From contig CP054675.1 in assembly GCA_013348845.1 (NCBI GenBank), positions 939,501 through 1,003,500 of the forward strand: a stretch of 64,000 nucleotides of DNA. The letters are read 5' to 3'. This document shows, piece by piece, positions 46,119-56,079 of this stretch. Both the position numbers and the translations under genes were made by a program. This DNA is from Candidatus Tepidiaquacella proteinivora (GTDB lineage Bacteria > Bacteroidota > Ignavibacteria > Tepidaquicellales > Tepidaquicellaceae). Below the pieces are notes generated by a model that made no database searches, was not told the DNA's origin, and saw nothing but the letters and a program-made list of their open reading frames with translations. Each line of letters begins with the position of its first letter. Position 1 is the stretch's first letter.

Positions 46119-48824
46119 ATGAATAATAAAAAAATAAATGATTTAGCCTTTATAAAATCATTACCATTGGGGGTAGCATTTTTTGATTTTAGAACAAAGA
46201 AACTTATTGATGCTAATTTAACATTCAGTGAACTTTTAGAATATAATGAAAATGAATTAAAAGATATTACTCTGTACGATATTGATACATCAGAGAAAGA
46301 AAAAATAAATTTATTAATAGATGAAATCTTTAACTCAAACTCTTTTTATGAAGGTAACAGGATACTAAAAAAGAAAAACAAATCAAATATCCGATATACT
46401 GTCAAAATACTTCCTTTTGAGAGTATCGATCAAAAAACTATTATATATATTCTACAAAAATTAAAACATAGAAAAAATTTCTATGAATATCTACCTCATA
46501 TAACAGACCTACCTGAAGTTATTTTAGAAAACCTTCCAATTGCATTTTATATATGTGAATCTCCATCAATCTCAGACTTGACATGGATAAGTGATAATAT
46601 AAAAAAAATAACAGGTTATGATAAAGAAGATTTTTTAACAAAGCCAAACTTTTGGGAAGCCAATCTCCATCCTGATGAAAAAGAGAATGTAATAAAATTA
46701 TACAGAGCAGGACTAAAACAAGATTACAATGAATTAACATATAGATTTAAAACATCAAGAGGAAATTACATCTGGTTAACTGATAGATATACTGTAAAAG
46801 GGGAAACTAATGATGGAAAGAAAATTATTGTTGGAACAATATTTGATATAACATTAGAAAAATCAGCCCAACAAGCATTCAAGGAAAGCGAAGCAAAATT
46901 TCAAACATTGGTTAGAAATTTACCAGGTGTTGTTTACCGGTGTGAAGTAGATTATCCATGGCAAATGTCTTTCATAAGTCCAGAAATTGAAAATCTTAGT
47001 GGCATAAAACAAGAAGATTTTTTAAATGGTAAAGTAAAATATGCAGAAATAATACATCCCGATGATGTTAATTATGTGATACAAGAGGTTAAAAAAGCTA
47101 TTGAAGAAAAGAGGTCATATAAACTTGAATATAGAATAATCAACAAAAATGGTTCCATACATAATATATATGAAAAAGGAAGAGCACTACATGATAAAAA
47201 TCAAAAGCCACTATATCTGGATGGAGTTATATTAGATATTACAGAAACCAAATTGATGCAAAGTGAAATTAAGGAAAAAGAAGAAAGATTCAGCAATTTA
47301 ATTGAAAATATGCAAGAAGGTTATTACAGAAGCACCCCGGATGGCCGTTTTATAGAGGTGAATAATGCGCTGGTAAAAATGCTTGGATATAATTCAAAAG
47401 AGGAACTAATGAAAGTATATATACCGCTGGATTTATACTTTGACCCTGTAGAACGTGAAGAATTTGATAAGGAAAATGTTGATTTTGTACCAAATTTAGA
47501 AGTATATCGGCTTAAAAAGAAAGATGGAACAGAAGTGTGGATAGAAGAACATGCTCGTTATATTCGGGATGAAAATGGAAATATCCTTTACCATGAAGGT
47601 ATTTGCAGAGATGTTACTGAAAGAATATTGGCAGAAAGAGAACTAAGAGCAGCTAAAGAAAAAGCAGAAGAAGCAAGCAGAGTGAAATCTAACTTTCTCG
47701 CAAATATGAGTCATGAATTAAGAACACCATTAGTTGGTATTCTTGGTTTTTCTGAAATTCTGTATAGAGAAACTGATAGCCCTGAAGTAAAACAGTTTGC
47801 AGAATATATACATAAATCAGGGATGAGATTATTAGAAACAGTAAATCTCATACTTGATTTGAGTAAAGTTGAGTCTGATAAGCTTCACGTCTCTATGATG
47901 AGAGCTGATGTATTACCCTTAATAGATGAGGTTGTTAATTTATTTTCAATTGCAGCCAAGAACAAAAATCTTTATTTAAAAAAAGATATAAAAGTTAAAT
48001 CTCTTTTCATAAAATTTGATGAAATTCTTTTACGCAGTGCAATATCAAATTTAGTAAATAATGCAATAAAATTTACTGAAAGGGGTGGAGTAACTATATC
48101 AGCAAATGTCGAAGAAGAAGAAAATAAGAAATTTGCTGTCATAAAGATAACTGATACAGGAATAGGAATACCTAAAGAAAGTATGAATCTTATTTTTGAA
48201 GAATTCCGACAGGTAAGCGAAGGACCGAGCAGAAGCTTTGAAGGGACAGGTTTAGGATTAACTATAACAAAAAAATTTGTAGAAAAAATGAACGGGATTA
48301 TTGAAGTTGAAAGTGAATTAGGAAAGGGTTCTACTTTTACATTAAGATTTCCATATACAGGCAAAATTCAGTTTATTGATATAACACAAAAAGAGGTAGA
48401 AGTTACTGAGGAAATAAAGGTCCCCGATGTAAAGAAAACATTACCATTAGTTTTACTTGTTGAAGATGATGATGCAAGCATACAAATAATTAAGGAATAT
48501 CTGAAAGAGTTTTGTGAAATTGATATAGCACTAACAGCTGAATCCTGCCTTGAAAAAGTAAAAGAAAAAAAATATTCAATGATTCTTATGGACATTAATC
48601 TCGGCAGAGGAATGGATGGTGCAGAAGCAACAAAAATAATAAGGAAAATGCCTGAATACAAAAATATTCCCATTATCGCTATTACAGCATTCGCTATGGT
48701 AGGAGACAGAGAAGAATTTCTTGAAGCCGGTTGTACTGACTACATATCAAAACCTTTTACCAAACAGGCTTTCTTAAATTTTATTAAAAATTATATAGAA
48801 AGAATTCAGGAAAATCTGAATTAA
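46119..48824 (+). CDS. Hybrid histidine kinase with four PAS-like domains and receiver
   Basis: A 901-residue signalling kinase without membrane helices, so probably cytosolic. It has four PAS-like segments (about 10-115, 135-250, 262-380, 390-505), each ending in IxxIT or GICRDVTER-type text. HisKA follows with the phospho-His H532 in NFLANMSHELRTPL, then the ATPase domain with NLVNNAIKFTERGG, DTGIGIPKE and GTGLGLTITKKF. A C-terminal receiver domain has the phospho-Asp D825 in MILMDINLG, an acidic pair D783/D784 and Lys in YISKPF. The PAS domains suggest sensing of a small ligand or redox state. No response regulator, phosphotransfer protein or target gene is adjacent, so the output is unknown. 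Confidence 0.93.
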   Translation: MNNKKINDLAFIKSLPLGVAFFDFRTKKLIDANLTFSELLEYNENELKDITLYDIDTSEKEKINLLIDEIFNSNSFYEGNRILKKKNKSNIRYTVKILPFESIDQKTIIYILQKLKHRKNFYEYLPHITDLPEVILENLPIAFYICESPSISDLTWISDNIKKITGYDKEDFLTKPNFWEANLHPDEKENVIKLYRAGLKQDYNELTYRFKTSRGNYIWLTDRYTVKGETNDGKKIIVGTIFDITLEKSAQQAFKESEAKFQTLVRNLPGVVYRCEVDYPWQMSFISPEIENLSGIKQEDFLNGKVKYAEIIHPDDVNYVIQEVKKAIEEKRSYKLEYRIINKNGSIHNIYEKGRALHDKNQKPLYLDGVILDITETKLMQSEIKEKEERFSNLIENMQEGYYRSTPDGRFIEVNNALVKMLGYNSKEELMKVYIPLDLYFDPVEREEFDKENVDFVPNLEVYRLKKKDGTEVWIEEHARYIRDENGNILYHEGICRDVTERILAERELRAAKEKAEEASRVKSNFLANMSHELRTPLVGILGFSEILYRETDSPEVKQFAEYIHKSGMRLLETVNLILDLSKVESDKLHVSMMRADVLPLIDEVVNLFSIAAKNKNLYLKKDIKVKSLFIKFDEILLRSAISNLVNNAIKFTERGGVTISANVEEEENKKFAVIKITDTGIGIPKESMNLIFEEFRQVSEGPSRSFEGTGLGLTITKKFVEKMNGIIEVESELGKGSTFTLRFPYTGKIQFIDITQKEVEVTEEIKVPDVKKTLPLVLLVEDDDASIQIIKEYLKEFCEIDIALTAESCLEKVKEKKYSMILMDINLGRGMDGAEATKIIRKMPEYKNIPIIAITAFAMVGDREEFLEAGCTDYISKPFTKQAFLNFIKNYIERIQENLN

Positions 48825-48867
48825 GAAATAATTTTTTAAATATCCAAAGAAAATCTTAAAAAGTAAA

Positions 48868-51768
48868 TCAATATCCAAAAATTTCTTCAAGGGTTAACTC
48901 AGTTAATTTCCCATATTTACTTAATAATTCAAAATCTAATTTACTTTTATCTCCGATTACAAGATAAGTGTATTTATTATTTTGGTAATATTGATTGTGA
49001 AACTCCTTAATATCAGATAATGTCATTGTGGGTATCTTGTTGTAAACAACTTCTCTAATATCATAATCTAAACCATATTTCAGGTTATTCAGATAATTTT
49101 TAATAATATCAAATCTTAGAATCCTTTCTGATTGGATTTGTTTTATAATACCTTCCTTAGCTGAATTAAATGAGATCTCAGACTCTGGTAAAACATTCAA
49201 AAGAACATTAAATCCGTCGAGGGCTTCTCCAAGTTTATCGGATTGAGTACCGATATAGGAAGTAATATAATATGATTTACCTTTCTTTCCCGGGGTTGTG
49301 AAACTTGAATACACAGAATAAGCAAGTGCTTTTGCTTCCCTCAATTCCTGAAAAACAATAGAAGACATTCCGGCACCAAAATACTCATTAAATAATCTTA
49401 TAACAGGTGTTAATTCAGGGGTATATATTTTACTTTTATTAATCATCATAATTTCTACCTGTTGCATCCTGTAATTAACATAATAAACTTTCTCCTCTGT
49501 CTCAAGTTCAGGAAAATCCTTTTCAGGCGGAGGATCTAAAGGGATAATTTTTTGGGAATAATATGGCATAATTGAATTCAGAAATTCATCAAATTCAAAT
49601 GAACCATAATAAGCAATTTTATGCTGAATATTAGTTAATTTCTTAATTAAAGATGTTAAATCTTCTCCTTTAAGTTTATTCAACTCTTCTGAAGATAAAA
49701 TATTTGTAAATGGAGAATTAGCACCATATTTACCATAATTAACCATCGCTTGTCTTAAAATAGTATTCTTTGAAAGCTTAGCATTTTCTCTTTCCTTCAA
49801 TTCGTCAGATATTAAATTTTTCAACGCATTATCATCACCTTTACAGTTATTAAGCAAATGATAAAGTAAGTTAAGCGCTTTATTTAAATTTTTATTCAAA
49901 CCACTTAATTTTATCTCACATCTATCATAAGTTGCTGTTGCCTCAAAAGAACACCCTATTTTATAAAACTCAACGCATAAATCATTTGCTGTATATTTAT
50001 CAGTTCCAATCAAGGATAAATATTTCATAGCAAGATTTAATCTTTTATCATTATTCGTGCCCATATCATAAATCATAGAGAACTGAAATAAATCATTTTC
50101 ATCATTCTTTAAATAATAAATTTTATTTTTTGATTGAATACTTTGTTCTTTAATTTTTTCTCTATAATTTATAAACTCTGGTTTAATATCAGAAACAGGG
50201 GTATTAACAATCTCTTTTAAGAATTCTGATTCTGTATCACGATTAACCTGCACAGGGGTTATTTCAGGTTTAATTATTTTCTGTACAGTTTTATCTTCAC
50301 CTGTTCTTTTATATACTGCAACATAATTATTATTGAAATATTTATTTGCGATATTAATAATATCCTGTTTTGTAATTTTTGAATATAAATCGATTTTCTT
50401 ATAATATTTATCCCATGGAATTTCCTGAGTAAATGAACTTACATAATCCGCAACTATAGCATTATTATCTTGCATCTTTTTTAGTTCATATAATTTTAAA
50501 TTGTTTAATACTGCTTCAAGGTACCAGTCTGCAAAATCACCTTTTTTAATTAGTTCGATTTGCGAAATGAGTAATGATCTCAATTCATCAAGGCTTTGTC
50601 CTTCTCTTGGAGATGCATTCATAAATAAAATTGAATAATCTTTCATATCATAAATATAAGCAGATGCCCTTAACACTTTTTGCTGTAAAATTAAATTCAA
50701 ATCAATTAAACCAGCTATACCGTTAAAGAGAATATTACTTAACATTTCAAGTTTTTCAAAATCATCTGAATTAGCACCAGGCAGACGAAATCCTAAATAT
50801 AAGAACTCCTGTTCAGGGCTATAAACTTCTTTTATAATTGGAGAAGAAATAGGTTCTTCCACAGGTGGAATAAATTCCGGAATTTGTTTCGGTTTAAAAT
50901 TGCCAAATTTTTCATCTATTATTTTTATTGCTTCATCAGGATTAATATCACCGGCAAGAATAATCGCCATATTGTTTGGGACATAATAAGTGTTATAATA
51001 ATCTATTACTTTTTTAATAGATGGGTTTTTTAAGTGCTCAACTGTACCGATAGTGGTTTGAGTGCCATAAGTATGTTTAGAAAATAAACCTTCCATTAAA
51101 GCTTCATAAGCTTTATAAAAGCCATTATCAAGACTTCTATTTTTTTCTTCATAAACCACTTCAAGTTCTGTATGAAATAATCGCATAATCGGATTACGAA
51201 ATCTTTCTGCTTCTATTGTTACCCATTTTTCAAACTGGTTCGCGGGAATATCATTTGTATAGACTGTTTGTTCAACTGATGTATATGCATTTGTTCCTTT
51301 TGCTCCAATAGCAGAGAGCATTTTATCGTATTCATTGGGTATAGCATACATCGAAGCAAGATAAGAAACACTATCAATCTTTCTATAAACATTTTTCCTT
51401 TCCTCCGGATCTTTTAAAGAACGATATTCTTCGTATAGATTTATTATTTCTTCAATTAATTTACCTTCGATAGAAAAATCTTTTGTCCCAAATTTATCAG
51501 TACCTTTGAATAACATATGCTCAAGATAATGAGCAAGACCTGTAGCATCTGAAGGATCCAATTTACTTCCGGCTTTTACCGCAATTCTTGTTGCAATCCG
51601 GGGTTCAGACTTATTTACGCATATATACACTTTTAAGCCATTTTCAAGTGTATATATTCTTGTTTTCATTGGATCGTCCGGGAATGATATATAATGATAT
51701 TCTTTTTGAGCATATACTCCACTCACAAAAACCAAAATAACAATACTTAATAAATATATTAATTTCAT
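48868..51768 (-). CDS. Secreted M16-family zinc peptidase (double-length)
   Basis: A 966-residue insulinase-type peptidase with signal peptide (about 1-20, ending VYA). The zinc motif HYLEH is at 80-84, the third ligand is in VVYEEKNRSLDNG, and a second inactive cassette makes up the C-terminal half. Full-length members work as a single-chain clamshell. Export suggests a periplasmic or surface role in degrading peptides, perhaps feeding the cell with amino acids or processing secreted chains. Its start diverges from the M28 peptidase gene at 51879 across a 110-bp gap. Confidence 0.92.
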   Translation of the reverse strand: MKLIYLLSIVILVFVSGVYAQKEYHYISFPDDPMKTRIYTLENGLKVYICVNKSEPRIATRIAVKAGSKLDPSDATGLAHYLEHMLFKGTDKFGTKDFSIEGKLIEEIINLYEEYRSLKDPEERKNVYRKIDSVSYLASMYAIPNEYDKMLSAIGAKGTNAYTSVEQTVYTNDIPANQFEKWVTIEAERFRNPIMRLFHTELEVVYEEKNRSLDNGFYKAYEALMEGLFSKHTYGTQTTIGTVEHLKNPSIKKVIDYYNTYYVPNNMAIILAGDINPDEAIKIIDEKFGNFKPKQIPEFIPPVEEPISSPIIKEVYSPEQEFLYLGFRLPGANSDDFEKLEMLSNILFNGIAGLIDLNLILQQKVLRASAYIYDMKDYSILFMNASPREGQSLDELRSLLISQIELIKKGDFADWYLEAVLNNLKLYELKKMQDNNAIVADYVSSFTQEIPWDKYYKKIDLYSKITKQDIINIANKYFNNNYVAVYKRTGEDKTVQKIIKPEITPVQVNRDTESEFLKEIVNTPVSDIKPEFINYREKIKEQSIQSKNKIYYLKNDENDLFQFSMIYDMGTNNDKRLNLAMKYLSLIGTDKYTANDLCVEFYKIGCSFEATATYDRCEIKLSGLNKNLNKALNLLYHLLNNCKGDDNALKNLISDELKERENAKLSKNTILRQAMVNYGKYGANSPFTNILSSEELNKLKGEDLTSLIKKLTNIQHKIAYYGSFEFDEFLNSIMPYYSQKIIPLDPPPEKDFPELETEEKVYYVNYRMQQVEIMMINKSKIYTPELTPVIRLFNEYFGAGMSSIVFQELREAKALAYSVYSSFTTPGKKGKSYYITSYIGTQSDKLGEALDGFNVLLNVLPESEISFNSAKEGIIKQIQSERILRFDIIKNYLNNLKYGLDYDIREVVYNKIPTMTLSDIKEFHNQYYQNNKYTYLVIGDKSKLDFELLSKYGKLTELTLEEIFGY

Positions 51769-51878
51769 ATTTGTTAATTTTATTTTTATAAATGATTTAA
51801 TTATAAATTACAATTAAAATTAATTTAAATATAATTTAATTAAAAATATTATTAACTTAAATTAAAAATAAAATAGAT

Positions 51879-53255
51879 ATGATAAAAAGATTTTTAGCTT
51901 TTTTATTAATTTTATTTTTATTCACTAATACAATATATTCTCAAAGTAATGATTCAATAATAATAAACAAAATATTCTCGGAAGCACTTGCCGACAATGA
52001 ATCTTATGAAAATCTAAGATATCTATGCAAATATATAGGGGGTAGAATCTGCGGTTCTGTTCAAGCAGAAAATGCGGTTTCCTGGATTGAATCTTTATTA
52101 TTAAATTTAGAAATCGATTCAGTTTATTTACAGGAACTAAAAGTAAGAAATTGGGTCCGAGGAGAAAAAGAATATGCATATATTCTTTCAAAAATATTTG
52201 GTAAGCAGGAGGTAAATGTGGCTGCTCTCGGCGGTTCTATTGGTACAGGTAAAGAAGGATTAATGGGTAAAGTCATTGAGGTAAAATCATTTGAAGAGTT
52301 ATTTGAACTTGGCTCTGAAATAGTAAACGGGAAAATAGTTTTCTTTAATCAACCTCTAAACCCAACATACTTATCAACTTTCAGAGCATACGGTGAAGTT
52401 GCAAAATTTAGAGCTTTAGGTGCTATAAATGCTGCAAAACTTGGAGCAACAGGAATTATTTTAAGATCCTTAACATTATCAAATGATTTTTATCCTCACA
52501 CAGGAATAATGTTTTATAATGATAGCGTGAAAAAAATTCCGGCAATTTCTATTAGTACAAATGATGCCGATTTACTATCATCGTTGTTAAAAGTAGAAGG
52601 AGAGCTTGACTTTTTCTTTAAAACTACCTGTAATGAATATTCTGAAAAGATTTCGTATAATGTTATCGGGGAAATAAAAGGTAATGAACATCCGGAAAAA
52701 ATTATTTTAATCGGGGCACATCTTGATTCATGGGATATTGGGGAAGGAGCAAATGATGACGGTGTTGGAATTATTCAATGTATTGAAGTATTAAGGTTAT
52801 TTAAAAAATTAAATATTAACCCATCTAATACAATAAGATTTACTGCATTTATGGATGAAGAAGTTGCTCAACGGGGAGGTAAGAAATATGCTGAGATTGT
52901 AAAATCAAAAGGTGAAAACCATATAGCTGCAATAGAAGTTGACGCAGGCGGTGCAACACCTATAGGCTTTTCTGTTAATGCTGATGATTCTGTTTATAAT
53001 AAAATAAAAAATTGGAGCGATAAATTTTTAAAATATGGATTATACCTGATTGTCAAAGGTGGTGGTGGAGTGGATATTTCATTTCTTAAAGAACTTAATA
53101 TTCCATTAATCGGTTTAATTACAGATTCACAAAGATATTTCGACTATCATCATTCAGCAAATGATAAATTTGAAAATGTAAACAAAAGAGAGATGCAACT
53201 TGGCAGTGCATCTCTCGCTATGCTTGTTTATTTAATAGATAAATACGGTTTATAA
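51879..53255 (+). CDS. Secreted M28-family aminopeptidase (carboxypeptidase-Q-like)
   Basis: A 458-residue exported peptidase: signal peptide (about 1-21, ending TIYSQ), then a PA-like inserted domain (GAINAAKLGATGIILRS) and the M28 catalytic domain. Zinc ligands are seen in IGAHLDSWDIGEGANDDG (H281, D293), the acid-base pair E327/E328 in FMDEEVAQRGG, and YHHSANDKF near the end. The layout matches carboxypeptidase Q and related dipeptidases. It probably trims extracellular peptides beside the M16, C1 and M13 peptidases nearby. Confidence 0.9.
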   Translation: MIKRFLAFLLILFLFTNTIYSQSNDSIIINKIFSEALADNESYENLRYLCKYIGGRICGSVQAENAVSWIESLLLNLEIDSVYLQELKVRNWVRGEKEYAYILSKIFGKQEVNVAALGGSIGTGKEGLMGKVIEVKSFEELFELGSEIVNGKIVFFNQPLNPTYLSTFRAYGEVAKFRALGAINAAKLGATGIILRSLTLSNDFYPHTGIMFYNDSVKKIPAISISTNDADLLSSLLKVEGELDFFFKTTCNEYSEKISYNVIGEIKGNEHPEKIILIGAHLDSWDIGEGANDDGVGIIQCIEVLRLFKKLNINPSNTIRFTAFMDEEVAQRGGKKYAEIVKSKGENHIAAIEVDAGGATPIGFSVNADDSVYNKIKNWSDKFLKYGLYLIVKGGGGVDISFLKELNIPLIGLITDSQRYFDYHHSANDKFENVNKREMQLGSASLAMLVYLIDKYGL

Positions 53256-53283
53256 AATATAATAAATCAAAGAGCTAAAATTA

Positions 53284-54393
53284 TTATAATCCAAGTTTTA
53301 TTTTCATATCATTACTTAAAGCATCTTTATGAAGAATAATTGCTATTGTATTTAAAGCAAAATATGCTTCTGATACTTTTATAAAACCTTTAAATCTTCC
53401 TATTTCTCCCCAGGAGTTTTTCGTGAGATAAAACAATTTACCTGATTTACTTTTTTCTATTCCGACAAATTGCATAAGATGATCATCTTGCGTTGTTAAG
53501 TTTTCAAACAAATTTTGTCTGTAATTCTGGTCACACATAAACTCATCCGCATCGGGGTCTATTTTACCTTTTGGTTGCGTTCTCCATTGCATAGCATATC
53601 CTTCATCAGTTTTAAAATTATCATTACTTACATCTGCATCCCACAATACACTATAACCTGAAAGAACAGCATTTCTTGTTATTTCCATAAATTCTTCCAA
53701 AGGTACATTATAATATTTGCCACCTGAAAAATTATCGGGTACCTCTAAGATAAAAGGTTGGTAAAAGGGATGATGAGTAAATGAAGTTAAATTAATATAA
53801 TTATCCGGATTAAACTTCAATACTTCATTTGCAAATTCTTCAGGCGTATATTCAATACCTTTATATGTAAATCTTTCCGGTGGTTTTCCGAGAAAATCAT
53901 CAAGTATTTTAATATAACCTTTTTCCCAATCCAGAGGAATTGGGATATTTTGTAAGACTCTATCAAGATAATTTTTTAAGGTCTTGATTAGTACAGAATG
54001 ATTATGAATCTTATTACCTTGCTTTAATCCTGAATAAACTTCTTCCGGCATTGCACCATATTTAGCAATTCCGGTTATTACATCATGCCCCATAGCACCT
54101 TCTGCAAAATTACATTTTCCTTGTCTCAGAATATAATTTCTTGCTTTTTTAATATAAATATTTCTGACAATATACATTTCCGAAATATTTAAATCGGAGT
54201 GCCCATTCTTAATTGCCTCAGTTTCAAGTAAAGACAAAGTAGCAAAACTCCAACAAGTCCCGGTCATCCCCTGATCTTTAACAGGAGAATAATCCAAAAT
54301 AATAACTGGTGTTAAATCATCCTGTGGAAAACTCAGAGAAACAAAAGATAAAACGAGAAAAACAATTAAAAAAAGTTTATTTCTCTTAACCAT
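53284..54393 (-). CDS. Secreted C1-family (PepC/bleomycin-hydrolase-like) cysteine peptidase
   Basis: From the ATG at 54393 the protein has 369 residues with signal peptide (MVKRNKLFLIVFLVLSF..., ending SFPQ). A longer frame to 54525 exists, but its first 44 residues are the translation of tRNA-Pro. The active-site motif is QGMTGTCWSF (Gln41, Cys47), and the His (DDHLMQFVGI) and Asn (TKNSWGE) follow near the C-terminus in the order of the papain clan. PepC-type enzymes release N-terminal residues and are usually cytosolic; the signal peptide makes this an exported relative. It lies 28 bp from the end of the convergent M28 gene. Confidence 0.87.
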   Translation of the reverse strand: MVKRNKLFLIVFLVLSFVSLSFPQDDLTPVIILDYSPVKDQGMTGTCWSFATLSLLETEAIKNGHSDLNISEMYIVRNIYIKKARNYILRQGKCNFAEGAMGHDVITGIAKYGAMPEEVYSGLKQGNKIHNHSVLIKTLKNYLDRVLQNIPIPLDWEKGYIKILDDFLGKPPERFTYKGIEYTPEEFANEVLKFNPDNYINLTSFTHHPFYQPFILEVPDNFSGGKYYNVPLEEFMEITRNAVLSGYSVLWDADVSNDNFKTDEGYAMQWRTQPKGKIDPDADEFMCDQNYRQNLFENLTTQDDHLMQFVGIEKSKSGKLFYLTKNSWGEIGRFKGFIKVSEAYFALNTIAIILHKDALSNDMKIKLGL

Positions 54394-54418
54394 AAAAATA
54401 ATTTTAAAATTAATAAAT

Positions 54419-54441
54419 AAAAGACTCTTAAAGAGTCTTTT
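54419..54441 (-). terminator. Terminator-like hairpin after tRNA-Pro
   Basis: A 10-bp stem (AAAAGACTCT / AGAGTCTTTT, 3-nt loop) lies directly downstream of the tRNA on the minus strand and is followed by an A/T-rich stretch rather than a clean T run. It separates the tRNA from the peptidase start at 54393. Confidence 0.6.
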
Positions 54442-54442
54442 G

Positions 54443-54516
54443 TCGGGATGAGTGGACTCGAACCACCGGCCTCCTGAACCCCATTCAGGCACTCTAACCA
54501 ACTGAGCTACACCCCG
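54443..54516 (-). tRNA. tRNA-Pro (anticodon GGG)
   Basis: A minus-strand cloverleaf: acceptor CGGGGTG pairs with CATCCCG (one G-U), D arm GCTCAGTTGGTTAGAGT, anticodon stem CCTGA/TCAGG with loop ATGGGGT (anticodon GGG), T arm GTGGTTCGAGTCCAC, and discriminator A. Confidence 0.95.
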
Positions 54517-54629
54517 AACCAACATTATAAATTATTATTCATATCAATTTATTTCAATACAAAACTTTATTCTATATTTTACAATCATTATAACCGAAAT
54601 TTAAAATATCTTATCAAGTATTAATCACT

Positions 54630-55673
54630 TTATTTCATTAAAAGCATTTTTTTAGTGTCAGAAAATTTTTCTGTAATCAATCTGTAATAATAAATACCTG
54701 AGGGCAGTTCAGACCCGTTGAACTCTATAGTATAATTACCCGCTTCTCTAAACTCATTAAAAAGGATTTTTACCTCTTTGCCAAGTATGTCATATACGGT
54801 AAGTTTAACATACGTAGCATCTGGTAAATCAAATTTAATGTATGTCGTTGGATTAAATGGATTAGGGAAGTTCTGATGTAAAATCAAAGATGAAGGAATT
54901 TCACTATTTGTAGAATGAACACCGACAGTAGGAAGGTTCTGAACAAACCCGACGTATTTATAACTATTAGTTTCCGTATAGGTTAAATTGATTACCAATA
55001 TTGGAAATTTAAAATCTGATTTATACCAGTAATAACTTGTATCATTCTTTTGTTCTACAGAGAGAAGGGTACCATCTGAAAAAATGGAATCTATAACATA
55101 CTCAGAAGATTTTAATCTTAATACATTATTAATTGTCCCATAAGGTAACACAATATTTCCAAAGCCATCAGCGACTACAAATCGTATTCCAATTCTTTTT
55201 ATCAGCAATTGACCACTTTCAAATACAGAATTAAAACTATCTAAAAATGAATTTCCGTAAGTGAACGGATAATTTAAAATTATAAAGGGGTCAGTGAATT
55301 TAATAACTTTTGTAGTATCTCCCGAACCAAGATAATGATAAAAGGAATCAGTAGTAAGATAATATTTATAATTTTCTTTTCCATCATGAGATGCAAGATT
55401 TGCTTTATCAAAAAATGAGCCATACGGTGTAGAACATTTAAAAATAAAAAAAGTAGATAAAGAATCGAATCCGGCTTTTAAATAAGAAAAATTCCATAAT
55501 TGATTTTCACCGGATGGTCCGGGTTCTATTTCACCTTCATCTGCATTTCTCAATATATGTGCATCTCCAACAACAGGGTTGTATTCTGATGTTAAAATAA
55601 TTTGTGCATTTACCTGAGTAATTATGAAAAATAAAAAGGTTATAATAAAAATTTTCGCAATTAACAACTTCAT
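54630..55673 (-). CDS. T9SS-sorted secreted protein of unknown function
   Basis: The ATG at 55673 gives 347 residues with a clean signal peptide (MKLLIAKIFIITFLFFI..., ending VNAQ). An ATG further upstream (55778) would add 35 residues containing a second hydrophobic stretch and is less likely. The mature domain (about 24-265) has no recognised enzyme motif; it contains EIEPGPSGENQLWNFSYL and several beta-rich strands. The C-terminal 80 residues are a T9SS sorting domain (LHQNFPNPFNPTT, VYDILGKEVKIL, LPSGIYYYRL, KKMLLMK). The gene lies between two tRNA genes with no operon partner. Confidence 0.8.
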   Translation of the reverse strand: MKLLIAKIFIITFLFFIITQVNAQIILTSEYNPVVGDAHILRNADEGEIEPGPSGENQLWNFSYLKAGFDSLSTFFIFKCSTPYGSFFDKANLASHDGKENYKYYLTTDSFYHYLGSGDTTKVIKFTDPFIILNYPFTYGNSFLDSFNSVFESGQLLIKRIGIRFVVADGFGNIVLPYGTINNVLRLKSSEYVIDSIFSDGTLLSVEQKNDTSYYWYKSDFKFPILVINLTYTETNSYKYVGFVQNLPTVGVHSTNSEIPSSLILHQNFPNPFNPTTYIKFDLPDATYVKLTVYDILGKEVKILFNEFREAGNYTIEFNGSELPSGIYYYRLITEKFSDTKKMLLMK

Positions 55674-55841
55674 ACAAATAAATATAATAATTAAAAACAA
55701 TTTAATAATTTTATTTATAAAAAACAGTTTCATTTGATACTTTTTCAAATAATCTATTGCATTTATATTAATATTCACAATCGGATTTACATTTAAATTT
55801 GGAAGAAATATAGTTAATTTATATTGAAAATTAACAATTCT

Positions 55842-55913
55842 ACCCCGTTAGGCTAATGGATAAACCGGCAGACTACGGATCTGTCTTTAGAGGTTCGAAT
55901 CCTCTACGGGGTA
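55842..55913 (+). tRNA. tRNA-Arg (anticodon ACG)
   Basis: A plus-strand cloverleaf: acceptor ACCCCGT pairs with ACGGGGT, anticodon stem GCAGA/TCTGT with loop CTACGGA (anticodon ACG, read as ICG after deamination), T arm AGAGGTTCGAATCCTCT, and discriminator A. It is a close paralog of the tRNA at 42860. Confidence 0.95.
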
Positions 55914-56079
55914 CGAAGGGTAAATGTTCAAGGTATTAATTAAAAATTATAATCTTATTTAAAAGGAACAGTTGTATAATATTTTACAACTTAATGAAAA
56001 TTTTTTTATTAAATAAATACTCGGTTAATGTTTTTAAAATTAAATCTTTTAAGTTTTGCAATTGTTAAAAATCTGGAAA

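Noticed and set aside
47972-48364. Open frame antisense to the kinase ATPase domain
   Set aside because: Shadow of the kinase gene; no ribosome-binding site or recognisable protein.
54394-54525. 44-residue N-terminal extension of the C1 peptidase
   Set aside because: It is the translation of tRNA-Pro and its terminator hairpin; the ATG at 54393 opens a proper signal peptide.
55674-55778. Longer start for the T9SS protein at 54630
   Set aside because: It would add a second hydrophobic stretch before a complete signal peptide.
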